Source of the DNA: JBBKWX01 sp037969175
Lineage (GTDB): Bacteria; Bacteroidota; Bacteroidia; AKYH767-A; JBBKVM01
Reading direction: 5' to 3'
Assembly: GCA_037969175.1 (NCBI GenBank)
Contig: JBBKWX010000127.1
Location: forward strand, 1-36,882
Length of the DNA stretch: 36,882 nucleotides
Shown: one piece after another, positions 18,020 to 27,540 of the stretch
Position numbering within the stretch: position 1 is the stretch's first letter
How the letters are laid out: each line of letters begins with the position of its first letter
Program-made: the position numbers and the translations under genes
Notes under the pieces: model-generated
What the model was told of the DNA's origin: nothing
The model's database searches: none
What the model saw: the letters and a program-made list of their open reading frames with translations, nothing else

Positions 18020-19030
18020 ATGCCCGTCAATAAGGAAGCTTATATCAGATACCGGATCCTGGATACCTGTCTCAGGAACAGATCAAGGACTTTTCCCTCT
18101 ATGGACGAGCTGATAGAGGCATGTACGGATACATTGGGTAAAGCATTCAGTAAATCTACAATACAAAAGGACCTTTATGATATGCGTTATGATGAAGGGC
18201 TTGGTTTTTTGGCTCCCATCAGTTTTAATAAAGCAAAAGGAGGATATTTTTATACAGACTCAAATTATACCATAGCATCCATACCACTAACTGAAGGAGA
18301 TATTTCTGCCATTAGCTTTGCGGCATCTGTATTATCTCAGTTCAGTGGACTTGGCCCCTTAAAACAATACTCTGAAGCTATCCAAAAGATCTTGGATGCT
18401 GTGCAAATACAGCATGTGATGGGCGACAGGGCCGAAAGAGAGTGGGTGCAAGTGGAGAAAGCTCCTTTTGTAAAAGGTACAGAATGGCTGGGTCCGATAA
18501 TGGAAGCTTTAAGGGATAAAAAAGCTATCGACATCACTTATAAGTCCTTTGATACAGAGAATTTGAATGAATATATTATTCACCCATATTTATTGAAAGA
18601 ATACAGGAACAGATGGTATTTGGTTGGGAATGACAATGCAAGAAACCTGATCCGGACTTTTGGACTTGATAGGATAACAAATGTAGCATTGAGTGAACTT
18701 GTTTATAAACAGAACACAAGTTTTGATCCCACAGTATATTTTGAACATTCAATCGGTATTACAGTTTCAGATATGAAACCTCATATTATCGAACTTAGTT
18801 TTACCACTATGCAGGGAAAATATTTAAAGACTCAACCCTTGCATTCTTCTCAAAAGATCCTTGCAGATACGGAACAGGAATTCAAGATCTCAATAAATGT
18901 ATTGATCTCCTATGAATTAATTACATTGATCTTGTCCTACGGAGCTGATGTAAAAGTGGTGTCGCCCAACGATTTAAAGGAAAAAATAGCTGGTTTACAC
19001 AAGGAATCAGCAGCGCTTTATTTAAAATAA
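18020..19030 (+). CDS. WYL-domain transcriptional regulator
   Basis: 336 residues. The N-terminal ~70 residues form a winged helix-turn-helix of the DeoR-like type (YRILDTCLRNRSRTFPSMDELI, then KSTIQKDLYDMR as recognition helix, then GGYFY wing). A WYL domain follows at about 155-225, with the naming residues in RNRWYLVGND (Trp199, Tyr200, Leu201) and the conserved FGLDRI. The C-terminus (about 235-336) is the usual WCX-type extension. WYL proteins bind nucleic-acid-related ligands and regulate defence or DNA-damage genes in several phyla. Here no defence genes are beside it, so its target is unknown. The ATG at 18020 follows TATCTTCG (18006-18013), which resembles a -7 box and would leave almost no leader. 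Confidence 0.88.
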   Translation: MPVNKEAYIRYRILDTCLRNRSRTFPSMDELIEACTDTLGKAFSKSTIQKDLYDMRYDEGLGFLAPISFNKAKGGYFYTDSNYTIASIPLTEGDISAISFAASVLSQFSGLGPLKQYSEAIQKILDAVQIQHVMGDRAEREWVQVEKAPFVKGTEWLGPIMEALRDKKAIDITYKSFDTENLNEYIIHPYLLKEYRNRWYLVGNDNARNLIRTFGLDRITNVALSELVYKQNTSFDPTVYFEHSIGITVSDMKPHIIELSFTTMQGKYLKTQPLHSSQKILADTEQEFKISINVLISYELITLILSYGADVKVVSPNDLKEKIAGLHKESAALYLK

Positions 19031-19059
19031 TTTCAGCTAAAATGATGAACGCAGATAGG

Positions 19060-19083
19060 TTGCGTTCAGTCGAAATAGTTTTG
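19060..19083 (+). promoter_or_regulatory. Candidate promoter of the LRR gene
   Basis: TAGTTTTG (19076-19083) fits the TAnnTTTG -7 box exactly. It is preceded by TTG at 19060 and GTTCAGTC between. The same arrangement (19 of 24 positions identical) stands upstream of the operon starting at 35632. The TTG-to-TA distance (13) is shorter than for the housekeeping promoter. The start codon is 24 bases downstream. Confidence 0.4.
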
Positions 19084-19107
19084 CAGTATCAATAAAACAA
19101 CGATACT

Positions 19108-19707
19108 ATGAAACAAGAAAAAATTTATCGCTCGCTTTCTGAAGCATTGAACGAACCAATGAGTGTTGTTAACCTCAGTCTTTGTTATAATGATCTTCGT
19201 TCTTTATCACCCAGAATATCAGAATTGAAAAATTTGGAAAGGCTGGATCTTTATTCTAATCGTCTAGAAACGATTCCTGCGGAGATCAGTAGTCTTACAA
19301 ATCTGAAAGTGATCAATCTGGGTGCTAATCCTATGCTTGACTGGGAAGATACTTTTCTTAAACTTGCTGAATTACCAAATTTAGTATCCTTACATATTCC
19401 TGATAATAAATTATCTGAACTAAGAGCAGAGCTTGTCTTAATGGAAAACCTCAGCGAAATAAATCTCGATGGAAATGAATTTGTTTCTTATCCTGGCGTG
19501 CTTGAGTTTCTTGAAAAACTTCAGGTGATTCAAATGAGTAATAACCCGGTGAGAGAATGGGGTAATTCTATTTCCAAAATGAAGTCTTTGAAGCGGTTGG
19601 TCTCTGATGCCCTGGACAGTTACACCATGCAAGTGTTAAATATTCTCCTTCCACAATGTAAGACACATTGCGCGTATCGTACGCATGCACCGGAACTTTG
19701 GGCCTGA
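19108..19707 (+). CDS. Leucine-rich repeat protein
   Basis: 199 residues, no signal peptide, so probably cytosolic. About five LRR units of ~23 residues are visible, with the pattern LxxLxLxxNxLxxIP: VVNLSLCYNDLRSLSP, LERLDLYSNRLETIP, LKVINLGANPMLDW, LVSLHIPDNKLSEL and LSEINLDGNEFVSYP. A capping region with two Cys follows (LPQCKTHCAY). LRR proteins of this size are protein-binding modules. No enzyme domain is attached. The stop codon TGA abuts the TGA of the convergent AAA+ gene with no base between them (TGATCA), so transcripts from both sides must run into each other. Confidence 0.85.
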   Translation: MKQEKIYRSLSEALNEPMSVVNLSLCYNDLRSLSPRISELKNLERLDLYSNRLETIPAEISSLTNLKVINLGANPMLDWEDTFLKLAELPNLVSLHIPDNKLSELRAELVLMENLSEINLDGNEFVSYPGVLEFLEKLQVIQMSNNPVREWGNSISKMKSLKRLVSDALDSYTMQVLNILLPQCKTHCAYRTHAPELWA

Positions 19708-21195
19708 TCAATTCTCATCTCCGGAACTGAAGTTGAACATACCGCTCATGAGATCCTTGAAGTGAGTTGATCTGTCAACTTTCTGTCTGCTTAGCTGAGA
19801 ACACTCTGCCAAACCAAAAAGTAGAAATTCCATATAAACGGATCTTTCAGATTTTGCTGCATCGGGAACAAGTCTGGAGATAACGTTTGATAATCCCGGA
19901 ACTGCATCCAATATTTTGGAATATGCAGCATCTGATTGTTCAAAAAGGAGATCTATTTTATTCCCTTCAGAAAACCAGGATATGATATCTTGATATGGAT
20001 TGGTTTGTTTCAATTTCTTTACTTTTTCCGGATCCGGAAACAGCTCCAGAAACTCTTCCCGTATCGCTTTACTGATAAGGTTTTGCGCTACAGTTGCCGA
20101 ACCTTCAAGTTCACCTTCATATACGAGTTCCACTTTTCCGGTAATAGCAGGCAGTATTCCTTGAAGATCTGAGATTCTTGCCTGGGTAGATTTTTGTCCA
20201 CTGATAAGCATACGTCTTTCAGCTGTTGCGATTAGATTTTCAAGGGCTGCAATGGTAAGGCGTGCGCTTACACCGCTTTTTTGATCCACTAATTCACTTT
20301 GTCTGGCCACAAATGCAACGCGCTCTATCAAACGTTCCAATAAGGAAGGGACTTTGATATTTTTTTTCTGATCAGGATTCACCATTGCTTCTTGTGTAGT
20401 GATGCGCATGGCGGTTTCAAGATCTTTTGGATAATGAGTCAGGATCTGACTATCTATACGGTCTTTTAAAGGCGTTACAATACTGCCTCTGTTTGTGTAA
20501 TCTTCCGGATTGGCAGTGAATATAAAAAGTATATCCAGGGGTAATCTTAATTTGAATCCCCGGATCTGAACATCACCTTCCTGCAAAATATTAAACAATG
20601 CAACTTGTATTCGAGCTTGCAGATCCGGCAATTCATTGATCACAAAAATCCCACGATGCGAACGAGGAATCAGTCCAAAATGGATCACTCTTTCATCTCC
20701 ATAATGAAGCTTTTTATTTGCTGCTTTTATCGGATCAAGATCACCGATAAGATCGGCAACTGTAACATCAGGAGTAGCCAGTTTTTCTGTATATCTTTCA
20801 TCACTATGCAACCATTCAATTGGCGTTTTATCTCCCAGTTTTTCGAGGGTATCTATTGTATCTTTTGTGAAAGGATAAAAAGGATCCTCGAATATCTCAG
20901 AGTCTTTTACATAGGGAATCCAGGTATCGAGCAATCCCGTTGTAAGTCTTGCCAGCCGGGTCTTTGCTTGCCCGCGTAAACCCAGGAACAATATATTATG
21001 CTTGGCTAAAAGTGCTGCTTGCATTTCAGGAATTACAGTGTCTTCAAAACCATGTATCCCTTGAAAAGGATCTATTTTTTTTGCAAGAGAATCGATTAAA
21101 TTTTCCCGAATTTCCTGTTTGATACTTCTACTTTTATATCCTGATTTTTTTAATTCTCCGAATGTTTTTATTGCAGGTTTTTTTGCTTCTTTCAT
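19708..21195 (-). CDS. MoxR / magnesium-chelatase-I-like AAA+ ATPase
   Basis: 495 residues. An N-terminal helical stretch leads to the AAA+ core: Walker A GLRGQAKT (72-79), the GDLDP block near 151, Walker B FVINE (Asn187-Glu188), sensor 1 FTANPEDY (Asn229) and TNRGSIVTPLKDR. Asn replaces the usual Asp before the catalytic Glu in Walker B. As far as I recall this is shared by the subfamily. The C-terminal half is helical lid and unassigned. MoxR-type ATPases work with VWA-domain partners as chaperone-like remodelers, and the VWA gene lies directly upstream with a 4-bp overlap (ATGA), so the two are translationally coupled. The substrate is unknown. Confidence 0.87.
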   Translation of the reverse strand: MKEAKKPAIKTFGELKKSGYKSRSIKQEIRENLIDSLAKKIDPFQGIHGFEDTVIPEMQAALLAKHNILFLGLRGQAKTRLARLTTGLLDTWIPYVKDSEIFEDPFYPFTKDTIDTLEKLGDKTPIEWLHSDERYTEKLATPDVTVADLIGDLDPIKAANKKLHYGDERVIHFGLIPRSHRGIFVINELPDLQARIQVALFNILQEGDVQIRGFKLRLPLDILFIFTANPEDYTNRGSIVTPLKDRIDSQILTHYPKDLETAMRITTQEAMVNPDQKKNIKVPSLLERLIERVAFVARQSELVDQKSGVSARLTIAALENLIATAERRMLISGQKSTQARISDLQGILPAITGKVELVYEGELEGSATVAQNLISKAIREEFLELFPDPEKVKKLKQTNPYQDIISWFSEGNKIDLLFEQSDAAYSKILDAVPGLSNVISRLVPDAAKSERSVYMEFLLFGLAECSQLSRQKVDRSTHFKDLMSGMFNFSSGDEN

Positions 21196-22283
21196 CTAAT
21201 GATCTTTTTTCTGTTTCGGATATAATCCTCAAAAATAAATTCACCTAATCCATTCAGTGAACTGAAGTATGCTTTACCATGATTCACTTTTGTAAAATCC
21301 CTCACGAATTCTTTGAGATAGGGATCACGGGCGATCATGAATGTAGTGATAGGGATCTTTAGTTTTCTTGCATGAGCCGCAGCTTCCAGTGTTTTGTTTA
21401 CGATCTTTGGATCAAGTCCAAAACTGTTCATGTAATACTCGCTGCCTTCTTTTAAACAAGATGGTTTTCCATCTGTGATCATGAAAATTTGTTTGTTGCT
21501 CGACTTTCTTCTTCTGAGTAATTCCAGTGCAAGATCCAAACCTGCTTTCGTGTTTGTGTGAAAGGGACCGACTTGCAGGTAGGGCAGTTCCTGAAGGGTA
21601 ATAGGCCAGGCATCATTTCCAAAAACAATGATGTCTAAATGATCTTTTGGAAACCGTGTTCTGATCAATTCGGCCAGGGCCATTGCAACTTTCTTCGCAG
21701 GTGTTATTCTGTCTTCACCATATAGGATCATACTATGAGATATATCGATCATCAACACCGTAGATGTCTCTGTCTTCGAATCTGTCTCATGTATCACCAG
21801 ATCATCTTCTGATAAATTAAACTCAGAACCACTTGATCTGACTTGTGCATTACGTATAGACTCTGTCCAGTCTATGGCATGCATAGGGTCACCATAGGAG
21901 TAGGGGCGGAGGTCAGCATTGAATTCATCACCAATGCCTGTATTCTTTGTTCCATGCTGTCCGGGGCCTCCTTTTTTTAATTTTCCGAAGATCTGTTCGA
22001 GCGCTAATTTTCGCAGACTTTGTTCAGTTAATGCAGTGGGTAAAAAAACATCTTTTTCCATCTTTACATAACCTTTCTTACTCATATCTTCAATAAATTG
22101 ATCAACAGAATAGTCAGGTCCGGTAAGGTTATGTTGCTTATCCAACTCACGAAGCCAATCAATAGCTTCTTCTACATCTCCTGATGTATACGTCAGCAAT
22201 TCAAGAAAAAGCTTCAATAGTTTTTCGAAAATACTGAGTTCTTCATCTTCCGGACTAAAAGATATAAAGCGAAATCCTTTCAT
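21192..22283 (-). CDS. VWA-domain protein, partner of the AAA+ ATPase
   Basis: 363 residues, no signal peptide. Residues 1-170 are helical and include RPYSYGDPMHAIDWTESIRNA (126-146), which resembles the 'Y..GD..R.IDW..SAR' block of DUF58 proteins. The VWA domain follows with a complete MIDAS metal site: Asp180, Ser182 and Ser184 (DISHS), a Thr near 243-245 and Asp271 (TDGKPS). It is the first gene of a two-gene operon and overlaps the ATPase start. The established MoxR-VWA theme is that the VWA protein binds a target through its metal site and the ATPase drives remodelling. What the pair acts on cannot be read here. Confidence 0.88.
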   Translation of the reverse strand: MKGFRFISFSPEDEELSIFEKLLKLFLELLTYTSGDVEEAIDWLRELDKQHNLTGPDYSVDQFIEDMSKKGYVKMEKDVFLPTALTEQSLRKLALEQIFGKLKKGGPGQHGTKNTGIGDEFNADLRPYSYGDPMHAIDWTESIRNAQVRSSGSEFNLSEDDLVIHETDSKTETSTVLMIDISHSMILYGEDRITPAKKVAMALAELIRTRFPKDHLDIIVFGNDAWPITLQELPYLQVGPFHTNTKAGLDLALELLRRRKSSNKQIFMITDGKPSCLKEGSEYYMNSFGLDPKIVNKTLEAAAHARKLKIPITTFMIARDPYLKEFVRDFTKVNHGKAYFSSLNGLGEFIFEDYIRNRKKIIR

Positions 22284-22344
22284 TATATTTACATCATAAG
22301 ATACATCTAATAGTTGTAAATTACCAATTCAAATTTACTTGTAT

Positions 22345-22704
22345 ATGAATTTTCTAGCCAGATTAGTTATTTCTTCGTTGGCAGTTATCTTAACTTCCAG
22401 ACTATTGCCAGGTGTACATCTTGATGGTTATATTGAAGCTGTGATCGTAGCTGCAGTATTGAGTCTGTTGAATATTTTACTTAAACCTTTACTCATCATC
22501 CTGACCATACCATTTACCATTATCACTTTTGGATTATTTCTGTTGGTGATAAATGCATTGATCATTATGATCGCGGATAGTTTAATTGACAGTTTCCATG
22601 TAGAAGGATTTTGGTGGGCGCTATTATTCAGTTTAATATTGAGCTTTATTCAAACTGTTTTTGAATCTATTGCTACTGACAAAAGTTCAAGAAAGAATAA
22701 TTAA
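22345..22704 (+). CDS. Phage-holin superfamily IV (PF04020-type) small membrane protein
   Basis: 119 residues. I take the ATG at 22345 rather than the TTG two codons upstream. Four hydrophobic helices fill the chain: RLVISSLAVILTSRLLPGV, AVIVAAVLSLLNILLKPLL, TIPFTIITFGLFLLVINAL, and the C-terminal WWALLFSLILSFIQTVF. The motifs LNILLKPLL and 'P.t.iTfGLF.lviNal' are the family hallmark. Despite the name, these are ordinary bacterial inner-membrane proteins with no known role, and no phage genes are nearby. It is divergent from the VWA gene (61 bp apart). Its stop codon overlaps the stop of the convergent nuclease gene in TTAA. Confidence 0.88.
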   Translation: MNFLARLVISSLAVILTSRLLPGVHLDGYIEAVIVAAVLSLLNILLKPLLIILTIPFTIITFGLFLLVINALIIMIADSLIDSFHVEGFWWALLFSLILSFIQTVFESIATDKSSRKNN

Positions 22705-25514
22705 CGTTTACATATCCCATTGTAGGGACACCATTCACATCTTTTCACATCCGGAGTTTGGCTGAAGGGTACATCTTTGTCAAAGATCTCTGTGATCATT
22801 TTTTTCATTCCTTCTGTAAAGGGTTTCATGTACTCCGTATCAATAGCTACATCCGGAATGAAGTGAATATCTGCCGCAGGTTTTGCAACCTGGATAAGTC
22901 CCAATTTATAAGATAACTCAGGTGTTTCATTAAGCATCAACATACCGTAAAATAATAATTGAAAAACATAGCGTTGTTCCGGATCGGAAAAGATCTTTTC
23001 CAGATTTATGTTTGAAGGCAATTTTCCCCCGCCTGTTTTGTAATCAAGGATCCTTCTTTGTCCTGCTAATTCATCTATCCTGTCTATCTTTCCTCCAAAT
23101 CGCACACTCAATTTCGGATTGATCTCTACTGCTTGTTTGATTTCTTTTTCAAGTTGGATCATCCGAAGAGATAACAATGTGTTATCATCAGTTATAAGTT
23201 CTGATTTTTCTTTTTGTAATCTTCGAAATAATAATTCATACAAGCTGATTTTATCCAACATGGCTTGTCCGGCTGGTTTCCCGCTTTTAAATCCGGCTTG
23301 TTTAGCCAACTGTTTATCCAGAACATCAGTCAGCTTAACTTTCATTTCACTATCAATCCATTTCCATGGGGGCGGATCCATTTCGAAAAGTTCATTTGCT
23401 ACATCATGAAATACAGTTCCGAAATCAGCATGATTTAAAAATGAACTGTATTTTATTTTTTCTTTTAATCCGAGAACACTGTAGAAATAAAAACGCAGTT
23501 TACATGAGATATAATTTGAGAGCGCGCTGGGGCTTAGGTATCCGTTCTTTTCCGGATCTGTAAAGCGGCTTAACTTTTCGAAAACAAAATATGATTTTTG
23601 TATCTCAATTGGAATTGATGAGTTGCTGTGACCGGGGACAGAATATGTGTTAAGGTTTATATCTACATTTCCACCGGATCTTTCTTTCATTTCATGTTGG
23701 ATCTGAAATAAGAATCTGCTTTTTTCACCCCCACCAAGTTTACCCGGTTCCGTATTGTATGTGAGATTTACTTCCGAAGCTCTTTGCAATAATCTGTAAA
23801 AGTGATAAGCTGCAATTGCATCATTTTCTTCAAAAGTAGGCAAGCCAAAACTTTTCCGAAGGATATAAGGGATGTAAGAATTCGTTGAAGAGGACATTGG
23901 CATTACTCCTTCATTACACGAAAGAATAAATACTTTATCAAAATCGAGTACCCTCGATTCCAAAAAACCCATGATCTGTATTCCGGCCAAAGGTTCACCA
24001 GAAAATGGAATACGTTCGGATGAAATAATTTCACGGATCAATTGCCAGGAAGTTTTTTCAGAGATCTCCAGTTTGTTTTCCTGCAAAAGTGATCTGAGTA
24101 CATTCAGTCTGGAAGACAGGCGGGCAGCCGATTCAGCCAGTAGGGGAGCCTGGATTTCTTTTGGGATTTCCCGTAACAAAATGATCAATATGCCCTGGAT
24201 CCAAATAATCACTTCATCTGTACTCGAAACTTTTTTAAGTATGAACTTGATATGATCTGGCATCGAATCAATTTGCTTTCGACTTATCGTCCTGGATAAT
24301 TCATTGTCCTTGAACCAGGATTTGCAAAATTCCTTATCTAGTTTTTGAATACTTTGGTCTTCCAGAATACCTGTGAACTGGTCATGATATACATTTCCTT
24401 TATCGTCGAAGCCCTGATTTTGTAATGCTTCCAGAGCAATAATTAAATTATTTATAGATGAATATTTAAGTGGATAACCCATCGTGATATTCAATTGTCC
24501 AATTTCATCCGGTAGAGATTGAAGCACGGGCAAGAGCAAAGATTCATCCGGCAAAACGATAGCTGTTTTTCTTGGGTCAAAATCTTTTTGAGAAACTATT
24601 TTTGATAGTTCTTGTCCCAAAAGCTGTGCCTGTCCTATCTTTCCACTGATCCCATTAATATTTATCACTTTCTTTTCAGAAGCAAAATGATCTTGAATCC
24701 AATCTGTTTTTTCCGGATCGATAAGCTGGTTCGATCGAAGCAAATTTCCTGCTTCCATCTCCTTATTTTCATAATAGTAGGAATCAATATCCCAGAAGAT
24801 CTTTGCATTTCCATCCTTGATAAGAGCAGAGATACTCAATTCTTCACTTTTTGATAATGCATATAATCCGCAGAACCAAATTTCGGAACCAAAAGTATTT
24901 TCAAATTTTCCGGATGTGATCTTATTGTATACTTCTCTGAATGCCGCACCTTCATACAGCCAGTTCTTTTGTCGTAATTCTTTATCGAAATCGTGGTAGA
25001 TCTCTGCCAGGCGTGACCAGGTATGCAGAAAGGCATCCTTCAGGCTGCTCAAAGGTTTTTTATTCAGATCATTCCAGAATCTTTGTAAAGCCAATTGAGT
25101 TTCCTCATCACCTGCAAATCTCAGATCAATTTCTTTAAGGGCAACCAGATTTGAAAATAGCATATCCGGATCGGCCAGATATCGGTCGATGTCATCAAAA
25201 TCTTTCAGGATCATTTGTCCCCAGGGATAGAACGCATCAAAGTCTTCTCCGGGTAAAAGTTTATCATGCACTTTATAGAGTAATGCCAAAAGTTGGAGAT
25301 CATCCGGAATGGTATATCCTGAAGCAGAAATAAAAAAATCAGAGATCGACATGATCTTAGGTGCCCATGCCGGTTTCTGTAATTTCGCACCCAGTGTATG
25401 TCTGAAAATGGTACATGCACGACGGGTAGGGAATACCAGACAAACAGATGAGATATCTCTTTGTGTATCAGATATGAGTTCCTCAGCCAGTTGCTCAAGA
25501 AAAGTTTGCTTCAT
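22701..25514 (-). CDS. AddB-like PD-(D/E)XK nuclease with Fe-S cluster
   Basis: 937 residues. The N-terminal two thirds resemble an inactivated helicase (CLVFPTRRACTIFRHTL in the place of Walker A, with no GKT), as in AddB. The C-terminal nuclease domain has GTVFHDV (His703), IDRID (Asp811/814) and ILDYKTG (Asp824, Lys826). Four cysteines are placed as in the AddB iron-sulfur staple: Cys671 before the domain and Cys926, Cys929, Cys935 at the very end (CEWCPYNGIC). It should pair with the AddA-like protein at 27541-30696 to process double-strand breaks for recombination. A terminator lies between it and the lipoprotein gene upstream, so it probably has its own promoter. Confidence 0.87.
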   Translation of the reverse strand: MKQTFLEQLAEELISDTQRDISSVCLVFPTRRACTIFRHTLGAKLQKPAWAPKIMSISDFFISASGYTIPDDLQLLALLYKVHDKLLPGEDFDAFYPWGQMILKDFDDIDRYLADPDMLFSNLVALKEIDLRFAGDEETQLALQRFWNDLNKKPLSSLKDAFLHTWSRLAEIYHDFDKELRQKNWLYEGAAFREVYNKITSGKFENTFGSEIWFCGLYALSKSEELSISALIKDGNAKIFWDIDSYYYENKEMEAGNLLRSNQLIDPEKTDWIQDHFASEKKVININGISGKIGQAQLLGQELSKIVSQKDFDPRKTAIVLPDESLLLPVLQSLPDEIGQLNITMGYPLKYSSINNLIIALEALQNQGFDDKGNVYHDQFTGILEDQSIQKLDKEFCKSWFKDNELSRTISRKQIDSMPDHIKFILKKVSSTDEVIIWIQGILIILLREIPKEIQAPLLAESAARLSSRLNVLRSLLQENKLEISEKTSWQLIREIISSERIPFSGEPLAGIQIMGFLESRVLDFDKVFILSCNEGVMPMSSSTNSYIPYILRKSFGLPTFEENDAIAAYHFYRLLQRASEVNLTYNTEPGKLGGGEKSRFLFQIQHEMKERSGGNVDINLNTYSVPGHSNSSIPIEIQKSYFVFEKLSRFTDPEKNGYLSPSALSNYISCKLRFYFYSVLGLKEKIKYSSFLNHADFGTVFHDVANELFEMDPPPWKWIDSEMKVKLTDVLDKQLAKQAGFKSGKPAGQAMLDKISLYELLFRRLQKEKSELITDDNTLLSLRMIQLEKEIKQAVEINPKLSVRFGGKIDRIDELAGQRRILDYKTGGGKLPSNINLEKIFSDPEQRYVFQLLFYGMLMLNETPELSYKLGLIQVAKPAADIHFIPDVAIDTEYMKPFTEGMKKMITEIFDKDVPFSQTPDVKRCEWCPYNGICKR

Positions 25515-25605
25515 ATTGGCTAAAGTACAAATTGAAAATCAGGTTTGCACAATCAAAATAGGTCAGGTATTGAAACAGCTGATTCATAAAATTTCAGACA
25601 TGAAA

Positions 25606-25634
25606 AAAGCCCCCTCGATAAACGAAGGGGCTTT
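25606..25634 (-). terminator. Terminator after the lipoprotein gene
   Basis: AAAGCCCC and GGGGCTTT pair (8 bp), with three further pairs (TCG/CGA) after one mismatch. On the minus strand the arm runs into six T. It lies 20 bases beyond the lipoprotein stop, and separates that gene from the addB-like gene. Confidence 0.8.
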
Positions 25635-25653
25635 ATATAATAGTGGTTAAAGA

Positions 25654-27393
25654 TTAATTAACCATAGCTTTAAATTCAGCATTTTCGAAGTACTTAAGGA
25701 ACTCCATATCTTCTTTAGCCATTTTCTTGTAACTGCTATCCATAGAGATTGCTTTACCAAGACTTGATGACATCAGACTCATATTGTTCATACGAGCAGC
25801 GATAACAGCTTTAAGGTAGTTACCATGAGCTGTATTAGCATCTGTACTGGCTTCCAACGTGCTCAAAGCACCTTCTTTGTCACCGTTCAACAATTTAGCT
25901 AATGAAGCATTGAATGACTTCGTAGCACCGTAGTTTGCAACAGCAGCACTGTAGTTTCCTTTCAGGATGTTTACGATTCCCATGTTCTCAGAAACTTCAC
26001 TACCTGCACCACCTGCTTTTGCATAATATTCAGCAGCTTTCTGCTTGTCACCCATCATACGAGCAGTAACTCCAAGGTTATTCTGAACGATAGGATTGTT
26101 CGGAGACAAACGATCTGCTTTCTCGAACTGAACCATAGCTTCAGAAGCCTTACCCTGCATAGTATAGATGTGACCAAGATTGTTTGATGTTCTCCAATCC
26201 TGACCATATTTTTGCTCAGAAGTTTTGTAGATTCTTTCTTTTGCAGATAAATCAGTGGTCAAAGTAGCTGCATAAAGCATTTCTTCAACGCTCAAAGAGT
26301 CAGGTGAAGAAACAACTAAAGCTGTAATTTGCTCATCACTACGTCCTTTTTTCACAGCAACAATAGTTACTTTTGAACGACGTAATTTAGGCATGATGGT
26401 TTCAGCAACTTCATCAAATATCAATGCCATATTCTTCATTTCTTTTTCACGCACATCAGAATCTGAGTGCATTTGAAGAATACGTAAGATCAAATCTTTA
26501 TCCTTTATATCAGAGGCAATCATCAGATCTTTGAAACCAACCCAATCTTCAGGAGTAGAAGTCAAATTGTAAAATTCTGGCTTAGTACCCATGTCCATTT
26601 TCAATTTCTTGAAAGTACCCATCATGTATTTAGAAGAAGTTTCAGCACGCTTTTCAGCAAGTCCTGCATTCAGTCTTTCTTCGCCATCAGGAGAAGCATA
26701 AGCACTGATATTTACACTACGGATTTCATATCCATTAGCATTTGCCATTTTCAGATAATCTTCAACAGCTTTGGTTTCAACTGAATTCTCAATTCCAAGA
26801 TTTTTGATCTTGAAACTTGAGCTGAACTGTGAACTGTTGATCAGGTAATAAAGATTACCATCATAGTTAACTGGAACTTCTTTCTGGAAATCATCTTTTC
26901 CAACAATTGCTTTGTCATCAGCTTTAACAAGCAGAGGAGTTACAACCGTTGCATCAGCAATCTTAATCAAGGGTAATTCCTTTGATTTTGACTTGATAGT
27001 AGCTGTTGACTTTAATTCAACTTTAGAAACTTTCATTCCCGGCTCATAAGCCACTTTACCGTTATAGGCAAAAGATCCACCTTCTGAGTAACGGATCTTA
27101 GTTCCGCTACCAGTAACACTTTCACCAATTGTAAGGTAAGGTGCATACTCTTTTTGACCATTACTGTAAGTAATAACCGGTACTGTGTTTAGACTGGCTT
27201 TCTTGTTGAAATACTTAGCAGGATATTTGCCGCTAATGTTTAGGGCAACACTATCACCATGCAGTTCAAGAGGGTTCGGGCTAACTTCGTAGCTGATCTT
27301 TTCTGCATTTTTTACCATTTTACCGAGGCCGTTACAACCACTGATAATAACAGCAGAAGCAAATGCTAAAGCAAATACACTCAGTTTTTTCAT
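25654..27393 (-). CDS. OmpA-like / TPR lipoprotein
   Basis: 579 residues. The N-terminus ends in the lipobox VIISGC with Cys20, so the protein is lipid-anchored, probably in the outer membrane. Residues ~30-165 are beta-rich and unassigned (SPNPLELHGDSVALNISGKYP). Residues ~210-250 (RSVNISAYASPDGEERLNAGLAEKRAE in pattern) match the OmpA-family peptidoglycan-binding block ('v.v.GyaSp.G....N..Ls..RA'). Residues ~375-490 carry TPR units (NNLGHIYTMQGKASEAMVQFEKA, NNLGVTARMMGDKQKAAEYYAKA). It probably ties the outer membrane to peptidoglycan and scaffolds partners. The monocistronic gene stands between the two recombination genes. PorE-type T9SS lipoproteins share some of these parts, but the order differs. 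Confidence 0.82.
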   Translation of the reverse strand: MKKLSVFALAFASAVIISGCNGLGKMVKNAEKISYEVSPNPLELHGDSVALNISGKYPAKYFNKKASLNTVPVITYSNGQKEYAPYLTIGESVTGSGTKIRYSEGGSFAYNGKVAYEPGMKVSKVELKSTATIKSKSKELPLIKIADATVVTPLLVKADDKAIVGKDDFQKEVPVNYDGNLYYLINSSQFSSSFKIKNLGIENSVETKAVEDYLKMANANGYEIRSVNISAYASPDGEERLNAGLAEKRAETSSKYMMGTFKKLKMDMGTKPEFYNLTSTPEDWVGFKDLMIASDIKDKDLILRILQMHSDSDVREKEMKNMALIFDEVAETIMPKLRRSKVTIVAVKKGRSDEQITALVVSSPDSLSVEEMLYAATLTTDLSAKERIYKTSEQKYGQDWRTSNNLGHIYTMQGKASEAMVQFEKADRLSPNNPIVQNNLGVTARMMGDKQKAAEYYAKAGGAGSEVSENMGIVNILKGNYSAAVANYGATKSFNASLAKLLNGDKEGALSTLEASTDANTAHGNYLKAVIAARMNNMSLMSSSLGKAISMDSSYKKMAKEDMEFLKYFENAEFKAMVN

Positions 27394-27540
27394 CTTAATT
27401 TACGTTTAGTTTGGAAGTTCATTTCTATCAAAATACTAAAAATACCTGACATTTTATCAGGATTTGTTACTTAGCCTGCGAAGGTAGAGAAAAATATCTT
27501 CGAATTGAAACGTTTATAGAAACTTATATAAGAAATCAGC

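Noticed and set aside
22339..22347. TTG start two codons upstream for the holin-like membrane protein
   Set aside because: An ATG follows at 22345 and begins the conserved part of the protein. The TTG gains only two residues.
22345..22704. Prophage signal from the phage-holin family name
   Set aside because: The family is widespread as a normal inner-membrane protein and no phage gene lies nearby.
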